From NCBI RefSeq assembly GCF_014647415.1, contig NZ_BMPD01000003.1, positions 186,001-250,000 on the forward strand: 64,000 nt of DNA, in the 5' to 3' direction. Within the stretch, counting starts at the first letter, position 1, and the number at the start of each line of letters is the position of its first letter. The notes beneath the pieces were generated by a model. It searched no databases, was not told the origin of the DNA, and saw only the letters and a list, made by a program, of their open reading frames with translations. The stretch comes from Haloarcula sebkhae (GTDB lineage Archaea > Halobacteriota > Halobacteria > Halobacteriales > Haloarculaceae). Shown piece after piece: positions 34,704-43,289 of this stretch. Position numbers and translations under genes: made by a program.

Positions 34704-35169
34704 CGCGGGCCTCCAGCGTCCACGTCTCTCGGTCAATTCGCCAATACCGGAAGAACAGGAGCAGGAATCCGAGCGCGCCGACAGCCGAGGCGCCGTACTT
34801 GTAGAACTCCGCCCACCGACTGCTGTTGACGACTTCGACGCGCTCGGCCGCTATCGTCTGATTAGGTTCAAGCGTTCCGTACACTTGGACGACGCCACCG
34901 GGTTCGACGGCTGTCTTTATCCCGGTGACCCTGAGTGTGATAGCTGCCCCATCGCTCTCGACATTGATTTCCATCTCGCTATCGCTGGTCTCTGTCACCG
35001 TACCAAACACCACGAGCTGCTGCCCGGCGTACGACTCGTACCCAGTCGAAAGGTCTGCAGCATCTGGATACGGGGACCACTGCTCTTCTGTAACTGCCGC
35101 GTGGACGAGCAATCCCCCGAGTGTCAGACACAGCACAAGCACGATGCTGACACGAACCCAGACGCGCAC
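34696..35169 (-). CDS. Membrane-anchored OB-fold-like protein
   Basis: 157 residues: an N-terminal signal anchor (VSIVLVLCLTLGGLLVHAAV), then about 90 residues outside with an OB-like strand pattern (YAGQQLVVFGTVTETSDSEM, then VEPGGVVQVYGTLEPNQTIA), and a second membrane helix near 130-147 followed by a basic tail. This resembles small CcmE/NfeD-like OB proteins, but no ligand site is visible. It lies 64 bases after the STT3-like gene and overlaps the next gene by 8 bases, so it is part of the operon. It may chaperone or hold a glycan enzyme; this is a guess. Confidence 0.75.
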   Translation of the reverse strand: MRVWVRVSIVLVLCLTLGGLLVHAAVTEEQWSPYPDAADLSTGYESYAGQQLVVFGTVTETSDSEMEINVESDGAAITLRVTGIKTAVEPGGVVQVYGTLEPNQTIAAERVEVVNSSRWAEFYKYGASAVGALGFLLLFFRYWRIDRETWTLEARDG

Positions 35170-35233
35170 ATCCTCTGTTCTCTCGGTGGGTACAATGGTC
35201 GTTTCGCTTCAGAACCACAGACGTCTCTAAAAG

Positions 35234-37567
35234 TCACCCGACAGTGACGTTACCGCCGTCGTACACTGTCTGTTCTGTGACTTCGACGGTCGTTTCACTT
35301 CCGCTATCGGTCGTCACGATGTACGTCCCGGGGTTTCCGACGGTAACAGTGAACGCACCGTTCCGGTCGGCTGTCGTCTGGCGTTCGTAAGCTATCTCTC
35401 TGTCCGAGACAGCGACCGTCGTTTCGACCGAAACGGTTGCATTCGGGGCCACGGTGCCCTTTACCGTCCCACCGGGGACGACCGCGAACGCCTTGTGGCT
35501 CCCGTCTTCGCTCGTGAAGAGTGGTCGGTAGTGGGCCAGGCCGTCCACATTCCCGTTCTGGCTTCCGAAGTGCTGGTGTAGTCGGACGTACATCGTGGTC
35601 GGTTCTTCGATATCGGTTTCCGTCGTTACAACGTACCCGACCCGGCCGGAAATCCGATTGTGGGCCTTCTCGGGGTCTGTCGCTGCGACGACCGGTTCGT
35701 ACGTCCCGCGAGCATACCCGTAGCTCTGGGACTCGCCGTTGACGAAGTAGTTGTACACTCGGTTCTGCCCCCAGCGGCTGAGGACGTAGCTTTCGGGGTA
35801 TTCGAGTCCACGCTCGGCGGCATCCGCCTCGATTGCAGTCGCCGCGTCGTACGTCCCGTCCTCGACGAGTACCTGACTCGTTTTGACCGGAACCTGCACC
35901 ATCCCGAGGGCCCCGAACAGCAGAAACAGCACGAACAGCGACGCAACTGCGCGGGTGTCCGGAACGAGTACGTCCCGCAGGTCCCTATCACCAGTCGTCA
36001 GCACCGGCCGGGAGAGATCGACCCACGAGGCGACCCAGACGAACGCGAGGCCGGCGAACAGCGCGAGAAACGGGGCCAGTTCGCCGACGAAACGGACCTG
36101 AATCACTGCGAGGGCGAACAGTACCCAGGCGTAGCTACTGGCGACGAGCCAGCCGCTCCGGTCGCTCCGAGCGAGGTCGACGCCCCACACCATCGCCGGG
36201 AGCGCCAGGAACAACGTCAGGCCGAGCAGAAACAGGAAGCCGAAAGCGTCCGCGCTGAATAGTCCGTATGTCTCAGCGGTCCCGTTGGATCGAAACAGCG
36301 TATCGAGCCGCCTGCTGAACGTTCCCCACTGTTCTGTGAGGCCGAAACGGAAGACGACGAGGCCGACGACGCCCAGCCCGATATCGACCGCGGCCAGTTG
36401 CCTGGCGGTGGTACCGAACCGCCTGGCTGCCTCTGCTGTCGCGATGACAACAGCGGTGCCCGCCGTCAACAGCGCCGGTGTGCCAGCCACAAGCGCAGTT
36501 TGCCAACCAGTGGCCGCATGGACACTCCAAGCGAGTATCGCTCCGAGGCTAACGCCGGCAAGGACTGGCGTGTTCCCGACCAGTGCCGACCGGTCGTTCG
36601 AGACATCCAGCAGTGTCTGTCCTAACACTACTAGACTGACCGGTAGGACGAGCAACGGCCCGGCCTCCCACGCAAGCACCTGGCCGGCGATCCCGACGCC
36701 GATACCGACTGCGGCAATCCACGGCTGTGGTCGACGAAGTGATGTTCGGTTCGTGGCCGTCGTTAGCGCGACTACGAGTGCAAGGGCGGTGAGTCCCAGC
36801 CAGGGATAGTCGAAGGCATGGTGATCTGCGAAACCCAGGCTCGTCCGGAAGGCGTGGCCGGGAATAAACGCCAGAAAGAGGACCGATGCAAGACCGACGC
36901 GCCGGTCGCTAGACACCCGAACTGCGAGCAGATAGAGCAGGACGCTCGTGACGAGTGCTGACACGACCGGGTACCAGGCGAGAACGTGGCCGATAACTTC
37001 CTTGCTCCCGCCGAAGAGGCTGGAAACCCACCAGAGCGTCGCGATAGTGAGTGGTTCTCCTTTCGTTAGTGCCCGTGGCAGCACGGAGAGCGCCCCGAAA
37101 TCGGCCGCACTGCCGGCGTTCGCTGCGACCTGTTCGACGTGGTACCTGTAGTAGTAGGGGTCGTTACTCGACAGAACGATGTCGCCGCAGCGATATATCG
37201 ATCCGATGACGTATGTTCGGGCGATGAAGACGACCGCTAGGGTGGCGACGAGTAGGCCGGTTGCTCGCGCGTCGAAATCAAAGCGTAATGCGTCACCGAG
37301 CGCCAGCCCGTGCCCGCTGTCGTTACGGACTTCGGATTCGCCGTTGAGCGCGGCCCGCACAGCATCGGGATCAGCGACGCGGTACTCGTCACCGTCCTTC
37401 TCGACGATGCCCGTGGAGACGAGTTCGCCGAACTGGCCCGAATCGATGGGAATGTCGTCGAACGTCCAACCGTCCTGTTCGTCGTCGACGGCCAGAACCG
37501 CCGCTGTCGCGTCTCGTAGCTCGGGCCGGTCATCGAGTACCGCTCCCGCCCCGGGCGTATCGCTCAT
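35234..37567 (-). CDS. STT3/AglB-like oligosaccharyltransferase homologue with N-terminal winged-helix-like domain
   Basis: 777 residues. Residues 1-75 are soluble and resemble a small winged helix (WTFDDIPIDSGQFGELVSTG). From about 105 there are about 13 membrane helices with STT3-type loop acids: NDPYYYRY (Asp136) and FADHHAFDY (247-255), and VRFVGELAPF later. The C-terminal soluble part holds VLSRWGQNRVYNYF (595-608), where OSTs have the acceptor-binding W-W-D-Y-G, so the motif is degraded. The end looks like a carboxypeptidase-regulatory beta domain (NGAFTVTVGNPGTYIVTT). Canonical haloarchaeal AglB is longer. It may transfer glycan to an unusual acceptor or sequon, or be a non-catalytic relative. 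Confidence 0.82.
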   Translation of the reverse strand: MSDTPGAGAVLDDRPELRDATAAVLAVDDEQDGWTFDDIPIDSGQFGELVSTGIVEKDGDEYRVADPDAVRAALNGESEVRNDSGHGLALGDALRFDFDARATGLLVATLAVVFIARTYVIGSIYRCGDIVLSSNDPYYYRYHVEQVAANAGSAADFGALSVLPRALTKGEPLTIATLWWVSSLFGGSKEVIGHVLAWYPVVSALVTSVLLYLLAVRVSSDRRVGLASVLFLAFIPGHAFRTSLGFADHHAFDYPWLGLTALALVVALTTATNRTSLRRPQPWIAAVGIGVGIAGQVLAWEAGPLLVLPVSLVVLGQTLLDVSNDRSALVGNTPVLAGVSLGAILAWSVHAATGWQTALVAGTPALLTAGTAVVIATAEAARRFGTTARQLAAVDIGLGVVGLVVFRFGLTEQWGTFSRRLDTLFRSNGTAETYGLFSADAFGFLFLLGLTLFLALPAMVWGVDLARSDRSGWLVASSYAWVLFALAVIQVRFVGELAPFLALFAGLAFVWVASWVDLSRPVLTTGDRDLRDVLVPDTRAVASLFVLFLLFGALGMVQVPVKTSQVLVEDGTYDAATAIEADAAERGLEYPESYVLSRWGQNRVYNYFVNGESQSYGYARGTYEPVVAATDPEKAHNRISGRVGYVVTTETDIEEPTTMYVRLHQHFGSQNGNVDGLAHYRPLFTSEDGSHKAFAVVPGGTVKGTVAPNATVSVETTVAVSDREIAYERQTTADRNGAFTVTVGNPGTYIVTTDSGSETTVEVTEQTVYDGGNVTVG

Positions 37568-37615
37568 GTATCCTCTCTTTCCGGTCTGGCGAATAAATCC
37601 ATCGGGACTCGCCGT

Positions 37616-38611
37616 CTACGTGTTTGCCGACTCTAGCGCCGCTCGAATCGCCGATTCAACGTCGTGTTCCGGCGTCCAGCCCAGTACGTCGGTCGTCCGG
37701 TCGGTGTCGACCGGGAACGAATCGACGAGTGTCTCGTCGTCGCCCCGTGGGTTTTCGACCAGTTCCATGTCGGCATCGATGTCGGCGGCTGAGGCGGCGA
37801 TATCCTTGACGAGTTCGGCGACGGTGTGAACGCCCGGGTCTTCGTCGCTCGCGATCTCGTATTTCTTGACGCCGGTCTCGCCGCGGTCCAGTTGCTCAAG
37901 TAGCCGTTCGCAGCTATCGACGTAGGCCCGGGCCACGTCCTTGACGTGAATGAAGTTGCGGGACTGGGTTCCGGGCTCGTAGACGGTCAGCGTCTCGCCG
38001 GCGAGCGCCCGGTTCACGAAGAAGTTGATGACGGTCCCCTTCGAGACGGTCTGACCGTCTATCTCGTGGCTCCCGTAGAGGTTCGAGATCATGAACTGAT
38101 GGGCCGGGAACGCGCCGTCGGCGTACGTCTCGATGGCGCGCTCGTTGAGTAGTTTCGTCCGCCCGTACCAGTTCAGCGGGTCTCGCGGGTGGTCGACTGT
38201 GATTGGGAACTCTCGCGGGTCGCCGATGACGGCCATCGAGAACGGGAAGATCAGCGCTGCGCCGGTCTTGCGGCAGAACCAGGCGACGTTGTCGGTTCCC
38301 TGCACGTTGACCTCGTAGGCCAGATCCTGCTTTTCGTCGCAGTCGTCGACACCGGAGATCGCGGCGAGGTGCATCACGACGTCGGCCCCGTCTAGCGCCG
38401 CTTCCAGACGGTCCCGGTTCCGGATGTCGACGTGTTCGATGTCGACATCGCCGACGGACCGCACGGTACCGAGATAGAAGTTGTCGATAGCGGTGATCTC
38501 CCAGTCGGGGTGGGCCTGCTGTAGTTCGTAGATGACGCGGCTACCGATGTAGCCCGCTCCGCCGGTGACGGCGATGTGGGGCGTCTCGCTGGTAGGTTCT
38601 GTCTCAGACAT
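37616..38611 (-). CDS. NAD-dependent sugar epimerase/dehydratase (extended SDR), first of two
   Basis: 331 residues from ATG 38611: Rossmann motif [25 protein letters not shown], Ser region FPFSMAVIG, catalytic NWYGRTKLLNE (Tyr-x-x-x-Lys) and C-terminal FIHVKDVARAY. Likely acts on a nucleotide sugar (4-epimerase, 4,6-dehydratase or reductase type). The start overlaps the stop of the next SDR gene by 8 bases, so they are translationally linked. It is followed after 48 bases by the STT3-like gene. The product sugar is unknown. Confidence 0.88.
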   Translation of the reverse strand: MSETEPTSETPHIAVTGGAGYIGSRVIYELQQAHPDWEITAIDNFYLGTVRSVGDVDIEHVDIRNRDRLEAALDGADVVMHLAAISGVDDCDEKQDLAYEVNVQGTDNVAWFCRKTGAALIFPFSMAVIGDPREFPITVDHPRDPLNWYGRTKLLNERAIETYADGAFPAHQFMISNLYGSHEIDGQTVSKGTVINFFVNRALAGETLTVYEPGTQSRNFIHVKDVARAYVDSCERLLEQLDRGETGVKKYEIASDEDPGVHTVAELVKDIAASAADIDADMELVENPRGDDETLVDSFPVDTDRTTDVLGWTPEHDVESAIRAALESANT

Positions 38612-39536
38612 TGGTGGTGAATTTCTCCGCGAGGTCGCGGACGCCCTCACGGAGCGTCCACGATGGTTCGAAGCCGGTCCGGCTCAGTCGGTCGAAGTTG
38701 ACGTGATAGGACGGACCGGGATGCTCGTCTTCGAGATAGGTCACGTCGACCGGAGCGACCTCGTCGGCGACGATGTCGGCGATCTCAGATATCTGGTAGT
38801 TCGCGTCCATCGATCCGACATTGTACACTGGTTCGTCCCAGGACTCGCGATCGCACGCCGCCTCCGCGTAGGCACGGGCGGCGTCTTGGACGTGGATGAA
38901 CGGCCGCCAGTTCGAACCGTCGCCGTAGACGGTGAGCGGGCGGCCCGTGAGTGCGCGGAACACGAAGTAGTTCACGACGAGGTTGAACCGGACGCCCGGC
39001 GAGTGGCCGAAGTTGGTGGCCATCCGCAGGGCGGTACCGGTCATGTCGAACTCCTCGCAGTACTCCTGCAGTAGCGTCTCGGACTGCAGTTTCGTCTCCG
39101 CGTAGGGGTTGATCGGGTCCGGATCGACTGTCTCGTCGATGTCGGTGCTGGTCGCGCGGCCGTAGACGTTACACGAGGAGGCGAAGACAACGTGGTCGAC
39201 GCCGAGTTTGCCGGCCGCAGTCAGGACGTTTTCGGTGCCGTCGTAGTTGATGGCGAAGGTCTCGTCGCGGCGCTCGTGTGTGCTCGACGCCCCGGTGATG
39301 GCAGCGAGGTGGATGACGCGGTCGACGCCGCGCATGGCGCTCTCCACGTCGCCGTACTCGCGGACGTCGCCCCGGCGAAATTCGAGGCCGTCCCCCAGCG
39401 TTCCCAGCAGCGCCCGCGGCGACCCCGAGGAGAGGTCATCGAAGACGACGATGTCGTCCACGCGGTCGTCTGCCCGGAGCAACGGTATCAGCGCGCTGCC
39501 GATGTAGCCACAGGCCCCGGTGACCAGCACGTCCAT
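38604..39536 (-). CDS. NAD-dependent sugar epimerase/dehydratase (extended SDR), second of two
   Basis: 310 residues with TGACGYIGSALIPLL at the start, LAAITGASSTHE, active-site strand FASSCNVYGRA and catalytic NPYAETKLQSE (Tyr-x-x-x-Lys), as in UDP-galactose 4-epimerase-like SDRs. It begins 2 bases after the stop of the sulfoquinovose synthase gene and overlaps the next SDR by 8 bases. The three tandem SDRs imply a short pathway that remodels one nucleotide sugar. Substrates are not decided by the sequence. Confidence 0.88.
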   Translation of the reverse strand: MDVLVTGACGYIGSALIPLLRADDRVDDIVVFDDLSSGSPRALLGTLGDGLEFRRGDVREYGDVESAMRGVDRVIHLAAITGASSTHERRDETFAINYDGTENVLTAAGKLGVDHVVFASSCNVYGRATSTDIDETVDPDPINPYAETKLQSETLLQEYCEEFDMTGTALRMATNFGHSPGVRFNLVVNYFVFRALTGRPLTVYGDGSNWRPFIHVQDAARAYAEAACDRESWDEPVYNVGSMDANYQISEIADIVADEVAPVDVTYLEDEHPGPSYHVNFDRLSRTGFEPSWTLREGVRDLAEKFTTNV

Positions 39537-39538
39537 CG

Positions 39539-40711
39539 TCAGTCCTCGCTTAGGACGCCCGGGAGGAAACGGTCCTCGTGAGCCTTGATGGTGTCGGCGT
39601 AGCGGGTCAGCGTCTCGAAGATGTCGCCGACGCCGTCCTCGAAGGACTGGGACTGGCCGCCGATGCGGTCGGCGTACCGGTCGTTCTCGATCTCCATCTT
39701 GTGGGTCTCGTCCTCGTCGCGGGGGTTCTCGAAGTGCTCGACATCAACATCAAGGTCGTACTCGCTGCCCACGTCTGCAATTGTCTCGGCGATCTCGACG
39801 ATGCTGATGGCGCGCGTGACCTGATTGTACACCGTCAGTCCCTCGGGACGCTCGTCTGGGTCGGTCAGGGCAACTTCAGCCAGCCCTTCAACGGCGTCTT
39901 CGAGCGAGATGAACGGCTTGCGCTGCTCGCCTTTGCCGTAGACGGTAACGGGATAGCCCGCGACAGCCTGCGCACAGAAGCGGTGGGTAACCGTCCCGAA
40001 GTAGTAGTCGAAGTCGAAGCGAGTCTTGAGCCGGTCGTCCGCGCGAGTTTCTTCGGTTTCGGTCCCGTAGACGATTGCCGTTCGCACGTCAGAAATCGGG
40101 ATGTCGAACTGCGTGTGGGCCAGCCGCATGTTCTGTGCGTCAAAGCCCTTCGTCGCGTGGTACCAGCTCCCGCCCATGTTGGGGAACGGAACGTCGTCGC
40201 GCTCGCCTTGGTTCTCCATCGTCGCGCCGCCTTCGGGAATCGGGAACTCCGGCGCGCCGTAGACGCCCGTCGTCGTCGTCTCGACGAAGTGGGTGTCAGT
40301 GAGGTCGTGTTCTTCGAGGCCCCACAGGAGGTTCCGCGTCGCCTGGAGATTGTTGTGCTGGGTGTAGTTCGCCCGCTCGCCGTTGATCTGGGAGTACGGC
40401 GCGGACGGCTGTGCGGCGGTGTGGACCACGACTTCTGGCTCGTGGACCGCCAGCAGTTCGTCGACGAAGGACTTCTCGGCGAGGTCGCCCTCGACGAAGG
40501 AGAGGTTCGTCAGGCCGTGGACCTCGCGGGCCGCGTCGAGGCGTTCGTCGATGCTGGCCACTGGTGTCGCGCTCGTCGCGCCGACGTCCTCGACCCACTC
40601 TCTTCGGGCGAAGTTGTCGACCAGCAGCACTCGCTCGTCCGTTCGGTCCGCGATCCGCAGTGCGGCCGGCCACCCGACGTAGCCGTCGCCGCCAGTGATG
40701 AGGATGGTCAT
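39539..40711 (-). CDS. UDP-sulfoquinovose synthase (SQD1/SqdB/Agl3 family)
   Basis: Converts UDP-glucose and sulfite to UDP-sulfoquinovose. 390 residues with NAD motif GGDGYVGWPAAL (7-18), the family-specific insert VDNFARREWVEDVGATSATP, SAPYSQINGERANYTQHNNL (103-122) where plant SQD1 has SAPYSMIDRSRAVYTQHNN, the active-site Thr run TTTTGVYGAP (145-154) and catalytic Tyr184-x-x-x-Lys188 (GSWYHATKG). The FGTVTHRFCAQAVAGYPVTVYG stretch in the C-terminal half also matches SQD1. It opens a six-gene operon with two SDRs and an STT3-like protein, so the sulfonated sugar is probably for surface glycan (as Agl3 in Sulfolobus), although sulfolipid is possible. An inverted repeat touches its start. Confidence 0.87.
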   Translation of the reverse strand: MTILITGGDGYVGWPAALRIADRTDERVLLVDNFARREWVEDVGATSATPVASIDERLDAAREVHGLTNLSFVEGDLAEKSFVDELLAVHEPEVVVHTAAQPSAPYSQINGERANYTQHNNLQATRNLLWGLEEHDLTDTHFVETTTTGVYGAPEFPIPEGGATMENQGERDDVPFPNMGGSWYHATKGFDAQNMRLAHTQFDIPISDVRTAIVYGTETEETRADDRLKTRFDFDYYFGTVTHRFCAQAVAGYPVTVYGKGEQRKPFISLEDAVEGLAEVALTDPDERPEGLTVYNQVTRAISIVEIAETIADVGSEYDLDVDVEHFENPRDEDETHKMEIENDRYADRIGGQSQSFEDGVGDIFETLTRYADTIKAHEDRFLPGVLSED

Positions 40712-40735
40712 AGTTACTCAGTTAGTGAGTAACTA
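40711..40735. promoter_or_regulatory. Perfect 10-base inverted repeat at the start of the sulfoquinovose operon
   Basis: TAGTTACTCA (40711-40720), five-base spacer GTTAG, then TGAGTAACTA (40726-40735). The left arm ends on the first base of the ATG of the UDP-sulfoquinovose synthase gene. A weak TATA-like element (TTGATTA on the minus strand, near 40745) would put the start site inside the repeat, a good place for a repressor. A start-masking RNA hairpin is the alternative. Confidence 0.7.
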
Positions 40736-40834
40736 CGATGCGTAATCAATCTTCTGGTCAGTTACCTGCTAGTCTCGTCCAGCCTGACTGCTCATGAGAT
40801 ACGCATTCGGCCTCAAAACAACAATTTTCACCCG

Positions 40835-41296
40835 CTACTGGCCGATATCGAATCGATCGAAGTACTCCAAGACGTATCGGTTCGCATCCGCCGGTGGCTC
40901 CGTGACAACACGATAGGCGTCGTGCTGGTCGTCGAGTGTAATTTTCGCCCCGTCGTCGGGGACGACTCGGTAGACGACTGGTACTGTGTGTCGGGTGTCG
41001 ACGCCGTCGACCGACGACGTGTCCCAGAAGTGTTCGCTGACGCCAAGTCGTTCCGTTTCAACCGACGTGAGGCCGAGTTCCTCCGCGGCGATGCGTGGTG
41101 CTGCGTCGTCCAGTCGCTCACCCTTGTAGAGGCGGCTCCCCGGCCAGAACCACTCGCCTTTGGCTGGCTCGTTCTGTCGTCGTGTGAGTACGATGCCGCC
41201 CTCGTACTCGACAACGAGGTCGACACAGGGTTGGGGCATGCTGTCGAGACAGGTCGCGAACGTCGCTGTCGGAATGCGTTCGTCGTGGATATCCAT
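40835..41296 (-). CDS. NUDIX hydrolase, GDP-mannose mannosyl hydrolase-like
   Basis: 153 residues from ATG 41296 (MDIHDERIPTATFATC). The Nudix segment WFWPGSRLYKGERLDDAAPR followed by IAAEELGL shows the shifted spacing of GDP-mannose mannosyl hydrolases. The opening strand VDLVVEYEGGIVLTRR is standard. Such enzymes release mannose or glucose from GDP-sugars. It lies 123 bases upstream of the glycan operon on the same strand but is separated by the inverted repeat region. In-frame ATGs at 41335 and 41350 exist; an AT-rich element at 41351-41360 argues against them. Substrate is inferred only. Confidence 0.8.
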   Translation of the reverse strand: MDIHDERIPTATFATCLDSMPQPCVDLVVEYEGGIVLTRRQNEPAKGEWFWPGSRLYKGERLDDAAPRIAAEELGLTSVETERLGVSEHFWDTSSVDGVDTRHTVPVVYRVVPDDGAKITLDDQHDAYRVVTEPPADANRYVLEYFDRFDIGQ

Positions 41297-41392
41297 GTCT
41301 TCGGCTTGTGGGCCGCCGATGAAAGCACTCTCCATCTCGCCGTTTCGCAACCGTTAAAACTGACCCTGTCTTCTATCCGATTGCTATCGCAC

Positions 41393-41465
41393 GGGCCGGT
41401 GGGGTAGCCTGGTATCCTTCGGCCTTCGGGTGGCCGTAACCGCGATTCGAATTCGCGCCGGCCCA
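41393..41465 (+). tRNA. tRNA-Pro (anticodon CGG)
   Basis: 73 bases fold as a full cloverleaf. Acceptor GGGCCGG (41393-41399) pairs with CCGGCCC (41458-41464), with discriminator A at 41465. The D-loop is AGCCTGGTA. The anticodon stem CGGCC/GGCCG encloses TTCGGGT with anticodon CGG at 41427-41429. The T-stem CGCGA/TCGCG encloses TTCGAAT. No intron, and CCA is not encoded. A T-rich stretch follows (CTTTTCC). An A-rich box CCGTTAAAAC at 41351-41360 is a reasonable promoter. It reads CCG codons, frequent in this genome. Confidence 0.95.
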
Positions 41466-41643
41466 CTTTTCCAATTCAAACCGGTCAGAGACATTTTTCG
41501 GTTTACAGGTACCGTGTCGTGTCCTCGTGAGTGACGGAACTGTGCGCTCGTGGCGCTTTGCTCCGCGGTGGTTCGAATTCGGCCTGCTTCCCGTTTTCAA
41601 TTACGGAGCCGAGACGAAACAAGACCCCTCTCAGCGCCGATTA

Positions 41644-43158
41644 TTAGCCTGTGTTCCGACCCCGAGCAGTCTTGTAGGCCTGTCCGCGGAACCGGAACCG
41701 ACGACTGTTCGAATCGTAGCCGAGCACGCCGTCCACAGCCCGCTCGTCGGTCCGGACAACGACATGACGCACATCGTCGGTCAGGAACGGGAGGGCGTTA
41801 CGAAGTCCACCCTCGTACGTGGCGAACCGACCGCTTGCCATGACCTGCTCGGCAATAACCCGCTCGCTCGCGCTGCTGGTGCGAGTCAGCGAGAACGTCG
41901 CGTCGGCAGGATGCTCCCCATCGCCGTGGCGGCTAGTCGTCACCATGATCGTGTCGTTGTCACGCGCTATCGAGACGCCGTCGGTTGGCGTCACGGCAGC
42001 CCGGTCGCCGACCAGTTCGACCAGCGCACCGCTGTTGGCCGTCGCGTGGCCGTAGCCGGCGACGACGGCGTACTCGCCGCCGCCGAGGTAGCCCTGCGTG
42101 AGGCCGTCACAACGGCAGTCGCCGGTGCTGCACCCGACCGACTGTCGGTTAAACGCCCGGAGGCCCCACTGTTCTCGACCGCCTGGCGACAGAAGCCGAC
42201 AGTCCGCGGTGTGCCCTATCGGTGCGATGTGGAACCACTCGCCGTCGACCAGTTTGTAAAGGTCCCAGTGGCCACACTGCAGTCGCTTGTGGCTATTGTT
42301 GACTACCTCGAAGCCGATCTGTGCGTCCAGTTGTACTCGCTCGGCGGTCGGGCGAACGAAGGCTGGGGTCGCCGGCTCTGCTTCGTGGAACCACTGAACA
42401 CCACCGTCGCCGGGAAACGACGGGAGCGAGCGGCCGGCGAACCGGGATTCTGTCTCCGGGCCGGGATGCTGTGTGTCCCAGACCGTGACTGAGAGCGTTT
42501 CGTCCTGACCGCGGAACTCGTAGGTCCCGGCCGGCCGCCCGGACTGGCCCGGCTCGCCGACAAGCGTGTACTCCAGCTGGAGCCATTCACCGGGGGCCAG
42601 CCGGCGGGTGTCGGGCATCCACGGGCCGACGTCGTCGACGCGCCAGTATCCCTCGTCTGTTCGGCCGAGTGAGGGGACTTCGTCGGCGAGTTCGTTGTTG
42701 GCCGTGGGTGCGAGATGGAGGCGTGCCTCGTGGTCGTAGCCGCTGGGCTGGCGGCTGTATGTCTGTCCGATGCCTGGAATCGCCTCAATTCTGAACGTGT
42801 TCTCGAACTCGTTGCTATTCTGGAGCCAGCCACGAAGCGTAGCCGGGTGGTCGTCGGTCGCCGTCCGGTCGAACCAGAGCCCGATTCGCGCCCTGTCGTC
42901 GGTGTGGAGTCCTGCCGAACTGAGGGCGTAGCTTCGCGGCCCGGTTTCCAGTTTGACGACGGTCGTTGGATTCTCGGGTCGGGGCGGGTCGTCAGTGGGC
43001 GTCTCCGCACTGTTGGGGTCTGTCTCTGCCGGTGACTGGTCCGGTTGCGGTACAGGCGTCACGCTGTCAGTTTCGTCCGTCCCGGGGGTACCGAACGAAC
43101 AGCCGGCAAGCCCAGCCAGCGCACCCGGAACCGACGCGAGGAGGGCACGTCTGCGCAT
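41644..43158 (-). CDS. Tat-exported lipoprotein of unknown function, 504 aa
   Basis: The signal begins MRRRALLASVPGALAGLAGC, with a twin-arginine run and lipobox LAGC (Cys20), then a Pro/Thr/Asp-rich linker to about residue 65. The mature part has two beta-rich regions, a Cys-rich segment near the middle (VGCSTGDCRCDG) that may form disulfides or bind metal, and HKRLQCGHWDLYKL. No family is recognised. It stands alone, upstream of and separated by 131 bases from the CBS gene on the same strand. Probably a haloarchaeal surface protein. Confidence 0.75.
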   Translation of the reverse strand: MRRRALLASVPGALAGLAGCSFGTPGTDETDSVTPVPQPDQSPAETDPNSAETPTDDPPRPENPTTVVKLETGPRSYALSSAGLHTDDRARIGLWFDRTATDDHPATLRGWLQNSNEFENTFRIEAIPGIGQTYSRQPSGYDHEARLHLAPTANNELADEVPSLGRTDEGYWRVDDVGPWMPDTRRLAPGEWLQLEYTLVGEPGQSGRPAGTYEFRGQDETLSVTVWDTQHPGPETESRFAGRSLPSFPGDGGVQWFHEAEPATPAFVRPTAERVQLDAQIGFEVVNNSHKRLQCGHWDLYKLVDGEWFHIAPIGHTADCRLLSPGGREQWGLRAFNRQSVGCSTGDCRCDGLTQGYLGGGEYAVVAGYGHATANSGALVELVGDRAAVTPTDGVSIARDNDTIMVTTSRHGDGEHPADATFSLTRTSSASERVIAEQVMASGRFATYEGGLRNALPFLTDDVRHVVVRTDERAVDGVLGYDSNSRRFRFRGQAYKTARGRNTG

Positions 43159-43289
43159 GGTCAGCGATTCGTCGCTCCGGGTAAACCCTTTCTGGACGCT
43201 TAGACGGCGTTTGTAGCGTTTTTAGGATTCGATCTGAAAACGAACTCCCGACTACGCCTCCATAGCCCCGACCGTTCGAGTTCGGGCTG

